NCBI GenBank assembly: GCA_003599455.1
Contig: QZKF01000068.1
Location: forward strand, 1-41,273
From: Comamonadaceae bacterium
Lineage (GTDB): Bacteria > Pseudomonadota > Gammaproteobacteria > Burkholderiales > Burkholderiaceae_C
Reading direction: 5' to 3'
DNA length: 41,273 bases
A program made the position numbers and the translations under genes. Shown piece by piece: positions 27,125 to 35,575 of the stretch. A model generated the notes under the pieces. That model searched no databases and was not told the origin of the DNA. It was given only the letters and a program-made list of their open reading frames with translations. How positions within the stretch are numbered: position 1 is the first letter of the stretch; the number at the start of each line of letters is the position of its first letter.

Positions 27125-27880
27125 TCAGTGACCCCCCGTGCCGCCGGCCACGACGAAGCCCGGTATGCGCGCGCGCTTCTCGATGACCGCCATGATGCGG
27201 TTGATCGCGAAGGCCGAGATGATGTACAGGCCGGTCACCGCGAGGTACACCTCGACGCCGCGCGAAGTCTCTTCCTGCGCCTGCATCGCGAACATGGTGA
27301 GTTCGGACACCGACACCGCGAACGCCACCGAGGAGTTCTTGAAGATGTTCATGGTCTCGCTGGTCAGCGGCGGGATGATGATGCGGAACGCCATGGGCAG
27401 CAGCACATAGCGGTAGTACTGGAAGGTGGTGAAGCCCATCGCCATGCCTGCGTAGCGCTGGCCGCGCGGCAGGGCCTGGATGCCCGAGCGCACCTGCTCG
27501 GCGATGCGCGCCGAGGTGAAGAAGCCCAGGGCGAACACCACGAGCAGGAAGCCGGGCACCGCCTGCAGCACGGGGAACATCGAGGGCAGCACGTGGTACC
27601 ACAGGAAAATCTGCACCAGCAAGGGGATGTTGCGGAACAGTTCCACCCAGGCATTGCCCAGGCGCACCACCATGGGCCGGTCGGGCAGCGTGCGCAGCGT
27701 GCCGATCACCATGCCGAGCACCAGTGCCAGCGCCAGCGCCAGCAGGGCCACGGACACCGTCCAGCCCCAGGCCGACAGCATCCAGTCGAGGTAGGTGATG
27801 TCGCCTCCCTTGCCAAAGCAGCCCTGCACGGCCTGCCGCTCGATGGTGTCCTCGCAGAACACCTGCCAATCCCAGCTCAT
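27125..27880 (-). CDS. gltJ: Glutamate/aspartate ABC transporter permease
   Basis: This 251-residue permease has a longer N-terminal periplasmic/soluble segment, DWQVFCEDTIERQ..., as in GltJ. Its helices start near residue 40. The coupling motif is ARIAEQVRSGIQALPRGQ and YAGMAMGFT. The start at 27880 has GGAAGGGG upstream; an in-frame extension to 27922 is not needed. Its partner is the following permease. Confidence 0.94.
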   Translation of the reverse strand: MSWDWQVFCEDTIERQAVQGCFGKGGDITYLDWMLSAWGWTVSVALLALALALVLGMVIGTLRTLPDRPMVVRLGNAWVELFRNIPLLVQIFLWYHVLPSMFPVLQAVPGFLLVVFALGFFTSARIAEQVRSGIQALPRGQRYAGMAMGFTTFQYYRYVLLPMAFRIIIPPLTSETMNIFKNSSVAFAVSVSELTMFAMQAQEETSRGVEVYLAVTGLYIISAFAINRIMAVIEKRARIPGFVVAGGTGGH

Positions 27881-27935
27881 AGGAGCCCCTTCCGTTTCTT
27901 GTTCGGGTAGCGCCACGCGCAAGGCGGGCGTCTAC

Positions 27936-27972
27936 AAAAACGCCCCTTCAAATGGTGCATTCGAAGGGGCGT
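27936..27972 (-). terminator. Hairpin with U-run between gltI and gltJ, partial terminator
   Basis: On the minus strand ACGCCCCTTC pairs with GAAGGGGCGT (27972-27963 with 27949-27940) across a 13-base loop, followed directly by TTTTTG. This is a 10-bp stem with a U-run between the binding-protein gene and the permeases. It can cut transcription or protect the gltI mRNA end, giving more binding protein than permease. Confidence 0.65.
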
Positions 27973-27989
27973 GTCGCAAGCTGGCGTGC

Positions 27990-28892
27990 TTACTTCTTGA
28001 CGGCGTAGTCTTCCATCGGCTTGTCGTTCGGCGCGGCCCAGGCCGCCTTGGTGGCGTCGGAGATCGGCAGGCCGATCTTCACGTTGGCCGGCGGGATCGG
28101 CTGCATGAACCACTTGTCGTACAGCTTGGCGAGCGAACCGTCGGCGATCTGGCGCTTGATGCTGTCGTCCACGGCCTTCTTGAACGCCGGGTCGTCCTTG
28201 CGCAGCATGCAGGCGATCGGCTCGACCGACAGCACCTCACCCACGATCTTGAAATCGGCCGGGTTCTTGGCCTTGGAGATGTTGGCGGCCAGGATGGAGC
28301 CGTCCATCACGAAGGCGTCGGCGCGGCCCGACTCGAGCAGCAGGAAGCTGTCGGCGTGGTCCTTGCCGTAGACCTCCTTGAAGTCGATGCCGCCGGCGCG
28401 CTCGTTCTTGCGCAGGGTCTGCACCGAGGTGGTGCCCGTGGTGGTGGCCACGTTCTTGCCGTTCAGATCCTTGATGGCGTTGATGCCGGAATTGGCCTTC
28501 ACGGCGATGCGCACTTCTTCCACGTAGGTGGTCACGGCGAAGGACACGTCCTTCTGGCGCGTGGCGTTGTTGGTGGTGGAGCCGCATTCCAGGTCGACCG
28601 TGCCGTTCTGCACCAGGGGGATGCGGTTCTGCGAGGTGACCGGCTGGTACTTCACTTCCAGCTTGGGCAGGCCCAGCTGCTTCTGGATGTCGGCCAGGAT
28701 GATTTCGCCCATTTCGGTGTGGAAACCGACGTACTTGCCGTTGCCCAGGGTGTAGCCCAGGCCGGACGACTCGCGCACGCCCAGGGACACGCTGCCGGAC
28801 GCCTTGATCTTGGCCAGCGTGTCGCCGGCCTGTGCAAAGGCGCTGCTGGCGGCCAGTGCGGTCACGGCCCATGCGAGCAGGTGTTTCTTCAT
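27990..28892 (-). CDS. gltI: Glutamate/aspartate periplasmic binding protein
   Basis: This 300-residue protein has a Sec signal (1 to ~20, ending SSAFAQ), so it is periplasmic. It contains the PAAT binding-protein motifs: VRESSGLGYTLGNGKYVG, PLVQNGTVDLECGSTTNN, VATTTGTTSVQTLRKNE and DAFVMDGSI, matching GltI. AAGGAG lies seven bases before the ATG. It is first in the gltIJKL operon. Confidence 0.95.
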   Translation of the reverse strand: MKKHLLAWAVTALAASSAFAQAGDTLAKIKASGSVSLGVRESSGLGYTLGNGKYVGFHTEMGEIILADIQKQLGLPKLEVKYQPVTSQNRIPLVQNGTVDLECGSTTNNATRQKDVSFAVTTYVEEVRIAVKANSGINAIKDLNGKNVATTTGTTSVQTLRKNERAGGIDFKEVYGKDHADSFLLLESGRADAFVMDGSILAANISKAKNPADFKIVGEVLSVEPIACMLRKDDPAFKKAVDDSIKRQIADGSLAKLYDKWFMQPIPPANVKIGLPISDATKAAWAAPNDKPMEDYAVKK

Positions 28893-28979
28893 GTGGATCT
28901 CCTTACTTGTGGATAAAACGATGGATTCAACGGTTTCCGACCGCCCGCGCCGAACGGCGCGTCGAACCGGCTGGAGGCC

Positions 28980-29107
28980 TTTGCATGATGCTCCCTACGC
29001 AAACTCCGTTCCACCGGGGAATTCCCGCCCTGCGAAGGGCGAAGCCGGTGAATGTAGCGGGCACCTTGCACAAACGCCAATGCCGATTGCGGCGGCGATC
29101 ATGCAAA
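28980..29107. promoter_or_regulatory. Inverted TTTGCATGAT pair around the glt promoter
   Basis: The gap 28893-29179 has no gene. TTTGCATGAT (28980-28989) recurs as its inverse ATCATGCAAA (29098-29107), 118 bp apart centre to centre. The first copy is also part of TTTGC-N14-GCAAA (28980-29003). They flank the glt promoter and could be sites for the adjacent LysR regulator. Confidence 0.3.
29051..29080 (-). promoter_or_regulatory. Probable sigma-70 promoter of gltIJKL
   Basis: On the minus strand TTGGCG (29080-29075), an 18-base spacer and TACATT (29056-29051) make a fair promoter about 160 bp before the gltI ATG. Confidence 0.5.
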
Positions 29108-29179
29108 CCGTTCATGTCCGAATTTACCCCAATGTCGCCAGCCCGCGATCCGCGCTAGCGGATGCGGGCGGCCCGCGTT

Positions 29180-30097
29180 TCAGGCCGCCTCGAGCCGCTG
29201 GCGCAGGTCGTTCCAGAATTTCTCCACCGGGCCCTTGGCCTTGCGCGCGGCGGGCCGCTCGCGGTAGATGCGGATGTCCAGCACCGTCTCCAGCCCCTCG
29301 CCGGCGGGCACCAGCTTCTTGGCCCGCACTTCCTTGCGCACGGCGCTGGCCGGCAGGAAGGCGATGCCATGGCCCTCCAGCGCCATGGCCTTCAGGCCCT
29401 CGGCCATGTCGGTCTCGTAGATGCGGTCCAGGTGCACCGGGGTGCTGCTCTGCTTGAGCATCTGGTCCACCGCGCGCCCCAGGTAGGCGCCCGGTGCGTA
29501 GGCCAGGTAGGGCTGCGGCTGGTGGGCCGACCCCGGCAGGGCGTAGAGCGGCTGGCCCTGGGCGTCCGGGCGCACATAGGGCGACAGCGTTTCCGAGCCC
29601 AGGTGCAGCATTTCATAGCGGCCGGCGTCGAGCTGGATCGGCTGGGCCGCGTGCTGGTAGGCGATCAGCAGGTCGCAGCTGCCTTCCACCAGGCGCATCA
29701 CCGCGTCGTGCACGTTCAGGGCGATCAGCCGGCTCTTGATCGGGCCGCAGGTCTCGCGCAGGCCCGAGAGCCAGGACGGGAAGAAGGTGAAGGCCAGCGT
29801 GTGCGGCACGGCGAACTCGATCACGTCCTGCGCGGCAGCGGTGTGGGCGCGCAGCGTGGCGCGCGTGCTCTGCAGCGACTGCAGCATCTCCAGCGCCTGG
29901 TCGTACAGGGTCTGGCCGGCGGGCGTGAGGCGCGTGGGGTAGGACGAGCGGTCCACCAGGTCGGTGCCGGCCCAGGCCTCGAGCGACTGGATGCGGCGCG
30001 AGAAGGCGGGCTGGGTGACATGGCGCAGCTGCGCCGAGCGGCTGAAGCTTCGCGTTTCAGCGAGGCTGACGAAATCTTCCAACCATTTGGTTTCCAT
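29180..30097 (-). CDS. LysR-family regulator, HypT-like
   Basis: This 305-residue regulator has an N-terminal winged HTH beginning METKWLEDFVSLAETRSFSR, with recognition helix HVTQPAFSRRIQSLEAWAG, and a LysR effector domain (~90-300). The METKWL start, the SxSxxxxxL helix and the PxxxRFW-like FWNDLRQRL end resemble E. coli HypT (YjiE), a Met/Cys-oxidised hypochlorite regulator, but the similarity is only partial. It lies just upstream of gltI on the same strand with a 287-bp gap holding the glt promoter, so control of glt genes is plausible. It may be cotranscribed from the Atm1-like gene (24-bp gap). Confidence 0.88.
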   Translation of the reverse strand: METKWLEDFVSLAETRSFSRSAQLRHVTQPAFSRRIQSLEAWAGTDLVDRSSYPTRLTPAGQTLYDQALEMLQSLQSTRATLRAHTAAAQDVIEFAVPHTLAFTFFPSWLSGLRETCGPIKSRLIALNVHDAVMRLVEGSCDLLIAYQHAAQPIQLDAGRYEMLHLGSETLSPYVRPDAQGQPLYALPGSAHQPQPYLAYAPGAYLGRAVDQMLKQSSTPVHLDRIYETDMAEGLKAMALEGHGIAFLPASAVRKEVRAKKLVPAGEGLETVLDIRIYRERPAARKAKGPVEKFWNDLRQRLEAA

Positions 30098-30121
30098 GGG
30101 GGGCGATTATGGATCGGTTGC

Positions 30122-31996
30122 TCAGTCCGCCCCGCTCTGTTGCAGCGCCCACATGCCCGCGTACACCCCGGCCCGGGCCACCAGGTCGGCGTGCGTGCCG
30201 CGCTCCACGATCTCGCCGTTGACCAGCACCAGGATCTCGTGCGCATCCACCACCGTGGAGAGGCGGTGCGCGATCACCAGCGTGGTCTTGTTGCGCGCCG
30301 CGCTGCGCAGCTCGGCCTGGATCGCGCGCTCGTTGGCCGAGTCCAGCGCCGAGGTGGCTTCGTCGAAGATCACGACCGGCGGGTTCTTGAGCAGGGTGCG
30401 CGCGATCGCCACACGCTGCTTCTCGCCGCCCGAGAGCTTCAGGCCGCGCTCGCCCACGGTGGTGGCGTAGCCCAGCGGCAGGCGGTGGATGAAGTCGTGG
30501 ATGTGCGCGGCCTGCGCCGCCTGCACCGCGGCCTCGTGCCCCGCGTCGGGGCGGCCGTAGAGGATGTTGTATTCGATGGTGTCGTTGAACAGCACGGTGT
30601 CCTGCGGCACGATGCCGATCGCCTGGCGCACGCTGGACTGCGTCACGCGCTTGATGTCCTGGCCATCGATCGTGATGCGCCCGACGCCGTGCGGGCCGGC
30701 ATCGGCGGCGCCGTCGGGCGCGTTCGTCACGTCGTAGAAGCGGTACAGCAGACGCGCCAGCGTGCTCTTGCCCGAACCCGAGGGGCCGACCACCGCCACC
30801 GTTTTGCCGGGCGGGATCTCGAAGCTGATGCCGTGCAGGATCTCGCGCGCCGGTTCGTAGGAAAAGCGCACGTTCTCGAAGCGCACCGCCGGCGGGCCCG
30901 AGAGCTTGAGCGGCTGCGCGCCGGGCTCGTCGGCGATCTCGCGCTCCTTCTCCAGCAGCACGAACATCTTGTCCAGGTCGGTCAGGCTCTGCTTGATCTC
31001 GCGGTACAGCACGCCCAGGAAACCGAGCGGGATGTAGAGCTGGATCATGAAGGCGTTGACCATCACCAGGTCGCCCAGGGTGAGCTCGCCGCTGACCACG
31101 CCCTGCGTGGCGCGCCAGAGCATGAGCACCAGCGCCACCGCGATCACCAGCTGCTGCCCGGCGTTGAGCATGGACAGCGTGGTCTGGCTCTTGATGCGCG
31201 CGCGGCGCAGCTTCTCCAGCGCCTCGTCGTAGCGGCGCGCCTCGAAGGCCTCGTTGTTGAAGTACTTGACGGTCTCGTAGTTCAGCAGCGAGTCGATGGC
31301 ACGGCTCTGGCTGGTGGACTCCAGCTCGTTCATCTGGCGGCGGAACTGGGTGCGCCACTCGGTCACGACCACGGTGAAGGTGACGTACAGCACCAGCGCC
31401 ACCAGCGTGATCCAGACATAGCCCATGTCGAACCTGGTGCCCAGCAGCGCCAGCACCATGGCCACCTCGATCAGCGTGGGGACGATGCTGTAGAGCGAGT
31501 AGGAGATGAGCGACTGCACGCCGCGCGTGCCGCGCTCGATGTCGCGCGTCATGCCGCCGGTCTGGCGCTCCAGGTGAAAGCGCAGGCTCAGGGCGTGCAG
31601 GTGGCCGAACACCTGCAGCGCGATGCTGCGCGTGGCGCCTTCGGTGGCCTTGGCGAACACCAGTTCGCGCAGTTCGGTGAACACGCTGGTGGACAGGCGA
31701 AGCCCGCCGTAGGCCAGCAGCAGGCCCAGCGGCACCACCAGCAGCGCTTCGGCGCTGCCGGGCTTGATGGTCATGGCGTCCACCAGCTCCTTCAGCAGCA
31801 GCGGCACGCTCACGTTGGCCATCTTGGCCGCCACCATGAAGGCCAGCGCCAGCACCACGCGCAGCTTGTACTGCCAGAGGTAGGGCAGCAGACGCTTGAG
31901 CGTGGCCCAGTCGGAGCGCTGGGCGGGCTTCGCGCCCGGTGCCGCCGGGCCGGCGGGGATGGCGATGGTGGCTTGGGAGGGGTTGTCGGGGCGCAT
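30122..31996 (-). CDS. Atm1-type ABC exporter
   Basis: This 624-residue half-transporter has six transmembrane helices (~residues 35-340) and a C-terminal ATPase: Walker [10 protein letters not shown], signature LSGGEKQRVAIARTLL, Walker B VVIFDEATSALD, H-loop IAHRLSTVVDA. The Atm1 hallmarks are present: QRxxGG-like RQTGGMTRDIERG and SLLNYETVKYFNNE. Bacterial Atm1 relatives export glutathione-linked metals or persulfides. The start at 31996 is set by the conserved domain, and has a weak ribosome site; 32034, the divergent thioesterase start, is only 37 bp away. Confidence 0.92.
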   Translation of the reverse strand: MRPDNPSQATIAIPAGPAAPGAKPAQRSDWATLKRLLPYLWQYKLRVVLALAFMVAAKMANVSVPLLLKELVDAMTIKPGSAEALLVVPLGLLLAYGGLRLSTSVFTELRELVFAKATEGATRSIALQVFGHLHALSLRFHLERQTGGMTRDIERGTRGVQSLISYSLYSIVPTLIEVAMVLALLGTRFDMGYVWITLVALVLYVTFTVVVTEWRTQFRRQMNELESTSQSRAIDSLLNYETVKYFNNEAFEARRYDEALEKLRRARIKSQTTLSMLNAGQQLVIAVALVLMLWRATQGVVSGELTLGDLVMVNAFMIQLYIPLGFLGVLYREIKQSLTDLDKMFVLLEKEREIADEPGAQPLKLSGPPAVRFENVRFSYEPAREILHGISFEIPPGKTVAVVGPSGSGKSTLARLLYRFYDVTNAPDGAADAGPHGVGRITIDGQDIKRVTQSSVRQAIGIVPQDTVLFNDTIEYNILYGRPDAGHEAAVQAAQAAHIHDFIHRLPLGYATTVGERGLKLSGGEKQRVAIARTLLKNPPVVIFDEATSALDSANERAIQAELRSAARNKTTLVIAHRLSTVVDAHEILVLVNGEIVERGTHADLVARAGVYAGMWALQQSGAD

Positions 31997-32033
31997 GCGG
32001 GAGAATGGAGACCGTCGTCCAGAGATTGTGCCC

Positions 32034-32465
32034 ATGTCAAGCAAATCAAGCCCGAACCCCGAAACCACCCTGCCCCACGACAGGGAACTGGTCATGAAGG
32101 TCATTCCCATGCCGGCCGACTGCAACGCCAACGGCGACATCTTCGGCGGCTGGGTCATGGCCCAGGTCGACCTGGCCGGTGCCGTGCTGCCGGCGCGCCA
32201 TGTGCGCGGGCGCATGGTCACCGTGGCGGTGAACCAGTTCGTCTTCAAGCAGCCGGTGCGCGTGGGCGACATCCTGAGCTTTTTCTCGCATGTCACGCGC
32301 GTGGGCAACACCTCGATCACGGTGGAGGTGGAGGTGTTCGCCGAGCGCATCCAGGCCCAGGGGGAGTATGTGAAGGTGACCGAAGCCAGCCTGACCTATG
32401 TCGCGATCGACCTCGAAGGCCGGCCCCGGCCAATCCCCCGCGAGGGCGTGAAAGCGCCCGACTGA
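32034..32465 (+). CDS. Acyl-CoA thioesterase, YciA-like hotdog protein
   Basis: This 143-residue hotdog thioesterase hydrolyses acyl-CoA. Motifs: PMPADCNANGDIFGGWVMAQVDLAGA (split here as ADCNANGDIFGGW with catalytic Asp region) and VAVNQFVFKQPVRVGD. Length and motifs match YciA. Its ATG at 32034 is 37 bp from the divergent Atm1-like start, so both promoters must overlap or lie in coding DNA. Confidence 0.9.
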   Translation: MSSKSSPNPETTLPHDRELVMKVIPMPADCNANGDIFGGWVMAQVDLAGAVLPARHVRGRMVTVAVNQFVFKQPVRVGDILSFFSHVTRVGNTSITVEVEVFAERIQAQGEYVKVTEASLTYVAIDLEGRPRPIPREGVKAPD

Positions 32466-32496
32466 CCGCGGGCAGGCGCCGTGCGGCGCGCTAACA

Positions 32497-32510
32497 TTGT
32501 CCCTGGACAA
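32497..32510 (+). promoter_or_regulatory. Perfect TTGTCC-N2-GGACAA palindrome upstream of the IclR gene
   Basis: TTGTCC (32497-32502), CT, GGACAA (32505-32510) is a perfect inverted repeat 25 bp before the IclR ATG. Directly after it ACGTCC can pair again with GGAC. Its position fits self-regulation by the IclR protein. Confidence 0.5.
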
Positions 32511-32534
32511 AACGTCCGAGGAGCCTTGCGTCCC

Positions 32535-33347
32535 ATGCCCGCCGAACCCAGAACACCCAGACAGCCCGCCCCGCCGGTGAAGAAGGCGGTGCGCGTGCGC
32601 GACGTGCCCGCCGTGACCCGTTCGATCGCCATCCTGCGTTTGCTGGGGCGGACCAAGCAGTCGCTGGGGGTCAAGGCCATCGCCGACGAACTCGGCCTGG
32701 TCCCGAGCACCTGCCTGCACATCCTGCGCGTGCTGGTGAGCGAGGAGCTCGTGAAAGTGGAGCCCGGCACCAAGCACTACGCACTGGGCAGCGGCATGAT
32801 CAGCCTGGCGCGCAGCGTGCTCAAGGGGGGCAGTTTTGCGCAGCTGGCCCAGCCCGGGCTGGACCGGCTGGCGTCTTCGTTTGGCGTGACGGCGATGGGC
32901 GTGGAGGTGACGCCCAAGCAGACCGTGGTGGTGCTGGCCCTGTCGCGTTCGGACCAGCCGTTTCGCATGCACACCGATGTGGGCAGCCAGTTTTCTTCGC
33001 TGGTGAGCGCCACCGGGCGCCTGATCGCGGCCTACAGCGGTGACAACTGGACGGTGCTGCGCCAGAAGTTCGCCGCCATCGAATGGGACAAGGCGCCGAG
33101 CTTTGCCCAGTGGAAGAAGGAAGTTGAAGAGACCCGGGCCCGCGGCTGGAGTTCGGACCGCGACAACTTCATGAGCGGCATCACCGTGGTCGCCGTGCCG
33201 ATCTTCGAGCCGTCGGGCCGGCTCATGCACACGCTGGTGTCCGTCGGCCTGTCCAGCCAGCTCCACGCCACCGCGATGGCGCAGCTGGCGGCGGCCATGC
33301 GGCGGGAAGCCGAATCGATTTCGGACCTGCTGCTCGATCGCCACTGA
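32535..33347 (+). CDS. IclR-family transcriptional regulator
   Basis: This 270-residue regulator has an N-terminal winged HTH (~25-90: VPAVTRSIAILRLLGRTKQS, KAIADELGLVPSTCLHILRV) and a C-terminal IclR effector domain (~105-265). AGGAG is 12 bases upstream of the chosen ATG at 32535; a TTG nine bases earlier is an alternative. It converges on the Bug gene and probably controls the minus-strand acyl-CoA cluster and itself. Confidence 0.92.
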   Translation: MPAEPRTPRQPAPPVKKAVRVRDVPAVTRSIAILRLLGRTKQSLGVKAIADELGLVPSTCLHILRVLVSEELVKVEPGTKHYALGSGMISLARSVLKGGSFAQLAQPGLDRLASSFGVTAMGVEVTPKQTVVVLALSRSDQPFRMHTDVGSQFSSLVSATGRLIAAYSGDNWTVLRQKFAAIEWDKAPSFAQWKKEVEETRARGWSSDRDNFMSGITVVAVPIFEPSGRLMHTLVSVGLSSQLHATAMAQLAAAMRREAESISDLLLDRH

Positions 33348-33369
33348 GCCGGGCCACCGCCGGCCTCAT

Positions 33370-34332
33370 TCAATCGACCTGGATGCCGGCGCGCTTGATC
33401 ACCGGCTCCCACTTCCTGCGCTCGTTCACCGCGAAGGCGGCCAGCCGGGCCGGCGAGCCGCCCGCCGGGTCAAACCCCAGGTCCAGCAGGCGCTGACGGG
33501 TTTCAGGCTGCGCCAGCACCTTGTTGAGGGCCGCGTTCAGGGTGTTGATGATCGCCTGCGGTGTGCCCCTGGGGGCGTACAGGGCATTCCAGGCCACCAC
33601 CTCGAAGTCGCTGAACCCCTGCTCCGCCACGGTCTTCACGCCCGGCATCAGGCCGCTGGGCTGGGCGGACGTGACCGCCAGCGCGCGCAGCTTGCCCGAG
33701 GCCAGCAGCGGCCGCAGCGCGGTCGGGGTATCGACGATCGCGGGGATCTGACCGCCCAGCAGGTCCGTCACGGCATTGGCCGAACCTTTGTAGGGAACGC
33801 CGAACAGCGGCACCGATGTGCGGTCCTTCAGCAATTCGACCACCAGCCTCGCGGTGGTGCTCGGCATGGCAATGTCGGCGCTGCGGGGGCTGCGCTGCGC
33901 CAGGCTCACGAGTTCGGCCGCCGACGTCAGCGGTGACGCGGCGTTCACCGCCACCACCATGGGAAAGGTGCCGACGAGCGCAATGGGCTCGAAATCCAGC
34001 GCCGGGTCGAAGGGCAACTTGGTGTACAGGTACTGGTTGAGCACATGGGTGGCGTTGGTGCCCATGGTCAGGGTGTAGCCGTCCGGCGCGGCCTGTCTGG
34101 CCAGTTCCGTGCCCAGGTTGCCGCCGGCGCCCGCCTTGTTCTCGATGACGATGGGCTGGCCCAGGTCGGTCGACATCTGGGCCGCCAGGTAGCGGGTGGC
34201 AATGTCGGTGCCCTGCCCGGCGGCATAGGCCACGATGATCTTGATGGGCCGTTGCGGATAGGACTGCGCGTGGGCGGCCATCGAGGTCGTCAGCGCGAAG
34301 GCGGCGGTGAGGATGAAGTTCAGGAATCGCAT
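33370..34332 (-). CDS. Bug/TctC-family solute-binding protein
   Basis: This 320-residue periplasmic binding protein of the tripartite tricarboxylate transporter family has a Sec signal (1-22, ending AAHAQ). Motifs: YPQRPIKIIVAYAAGQGTDI, PIVIENKAGAGGN and PDGYTLTMGTNATH; the phosphate/carboxylate-binding core is typical of Bug proteins that bind carboxylates. No TctA/TctB membrane genes are in the window, so it is an orphan binding protein, as most are. AAGGAG precedes the ATG. Last gene of the minus-strand cluster. Confidence 0.93.
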   Translation of the reverse strand: MRFLNFILTAAFALTTSMAAHAQSYPQRPIKIIVAYAAGQGTDIATRYLAAQMSTDLGQPIVIENKAGAGGNLGTELARQAAPDGYTLTMGTNATHVLNQYLYTKLPFDPALDFEPIALVGTFPMVVAVNAASPLTSAAELVSLAQRSPRSADIAMPSTTARLVVELLKDRTSVPLFGVPYKGSANAVTDLLGGQIPAIVDTPTALRPLLASGKLRALAVTSAQPSGLMPGVKTVAEQGFSDFEVVAWNALYAPRGTPQAIINTLNAALNKVLAQPETRQRLLDLGFDPAGGSPARLAAFAVNERRKWEPVIKRAGIQVD

Positions 34333-34367
34333 GTGTGTCTCCTTTTATTGTGAGGGCCAGCTGGCCA

Positions 34368-35570
34368 CTAGGTTCGGGGTCCGGGGGCGGCACCCGTGTC
34401 TCTCAACCGTTGACGGTCATTTTCCGAATAGCCCAGGTCCACCAGGATGGCCTCCGCGTCCTGCGCAAAACCGGGGGGTCTGACACCCGGTGAACCCGGC
34501 GTGCCCAGCAGCCGCATGGGCGAGCGCAGGCCGGTGTAGTTCGAACGGCGCACGACGATGTCGCGGTGTTCGCAGTGGGCGTGCGCCAAGGCCTGGGGCA
34601 CCGAATTCACGGCACCGGCCGGCACACCCGATCGCATCAAGGCTTCGCACAAGGGCTCGCAGGCCCGGTCTGCGATGGCCGCCTCGATCAAGGCCTTGAG
34701 CGCGGCGCGGTTGACCACCCGCAGGCTGTTGCTGGAAAAGCGCTCGTCATCCAGCCATGTCTCCAGCCCCAGGCAAGCACCCAGCCGACGGAACTGCGCA
34801 TCGTTCAGGATGCCGATGAACAGCTCGCCGTCCCGCGCCCTGAACTTGTCGTACGGCGCGATGTTCGGGTGCGCGCTGCCCAGCAGGCGCGGTGAATCCT
34901 TCGACGCGAACCAGTTCGACGCATGCGGCAACAGCAGGCTCAGCGCCGTGTCGTACAAGGTCGCCTCCACCCGTTGTCCCTGCCCGCTGGCCGTGCGCGC
35001 CAGCAGCGCCATGAGGATGCTGCTCAAGGCCACGTAACCGGTGAGGTGGTCCACGATGGGCATGCCCACCCGCGTGGTGCCGCTGCACTCGTCGCCGTTG
35101 ATGCTCATCAGCCCGCACAGGGCCTGCAGCACGGCGTCGTAGCCCGGCAAGCCGCCCAGCGGCCCGTCGTTGCCGAAACCCGTGATGCTGCAGTGGATCA
35201 GGCGCGGGTAGCGGGCGGCCAGGGTCTGCTCGTAGCCCAGGCCCCAGCGCTCCAGGGTGCCGGGGAGAAAGTTCTCCACCAGCACATCGGCGTCGGCCAG
35301 CAGGCGGTGGAGTACCTCCTGCGCCTCGGGCCTGGACAGATCGAGGCTGATGGCCTGCTTGCCCCGGTTGAGCGCCAGAAAGTACGCCGCGTTGCCATCG
35401 CCATCGAAGGGCGGACCGAGCCCCCGCGTCTCGTCGCCCGAAGGCGGCTCGACCTTGATGACCCGGGCGCCGTGATCCGCAAGCATCTGCGTGCACAGCG
35501 GCCCCGCCAGCACCCGGGTGAGGTCCACGACCTTCACACCCTTCAGTGCGCCACCGGCGGTGGTGGTCAT
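34368..35570 (-). CDS. CaiB/BaiF-family CoA-transferase (class III)
   Basis: This 400-residue enzyme moves CoA between carboxylic acids. Family motifs: VKVVDLTRVLAGPLCTQMLADHGA at the N terminus, RGKQAISLDLSRPEA, and VGMPIVDHLTGYVA, whose aspartate is the catalytic residue that carries the acyl/CoA intermediate. The frame is open upstream but real homology starts at the ATG at 35570, five bases after the stop of the FAS1-like gene. Substrate unknown; context with ligase and dehydratase suggests an alpha,beta-unsaturated or hydroxy acid. Confidence 0.93.
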   Translation of the reverse strand: MTTTAGGALKGVKVVDLTRVLAGPLCTQMLADHGARVIKVEPPSGDETRGLGPPFDGDGNAAYFLALNRGKQAISLDLSRPEAQEVLHRLLADADVLVENFLPGTLERWGLGYEQTLAARYPRLIHCSITGFGNDGPLGGLPGYDAVLQALCGLMSINGDECSGTTRVGMPIVDHLTGYVALSSILMALLARTASGQGQRVEATLYDTALSLLLPHASNWFASKDSPRLLGSAHPNIAPYDKFRARDGELFIGILNDAQFRRLGACLGLETWLDDERFSSNSLRVVNRAALKALIEAAIADRACEPLCEALMRSGVPAGAVNSVPQALAHAHCEHRDIVVRRSNYTGLRSPMRLLGTPGSPGVRPPGFAQDAEAILVDLGYSENDRQRLRDTGAAPGPRT

Positions 35571-35575
35571 GGCAT

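Noticed and set aside
29162..32494. 1110-codon plus-strand frame
   Set aside because: It is antisense to the LysR and Atm1-like genes; high GC makes long false frames common here.
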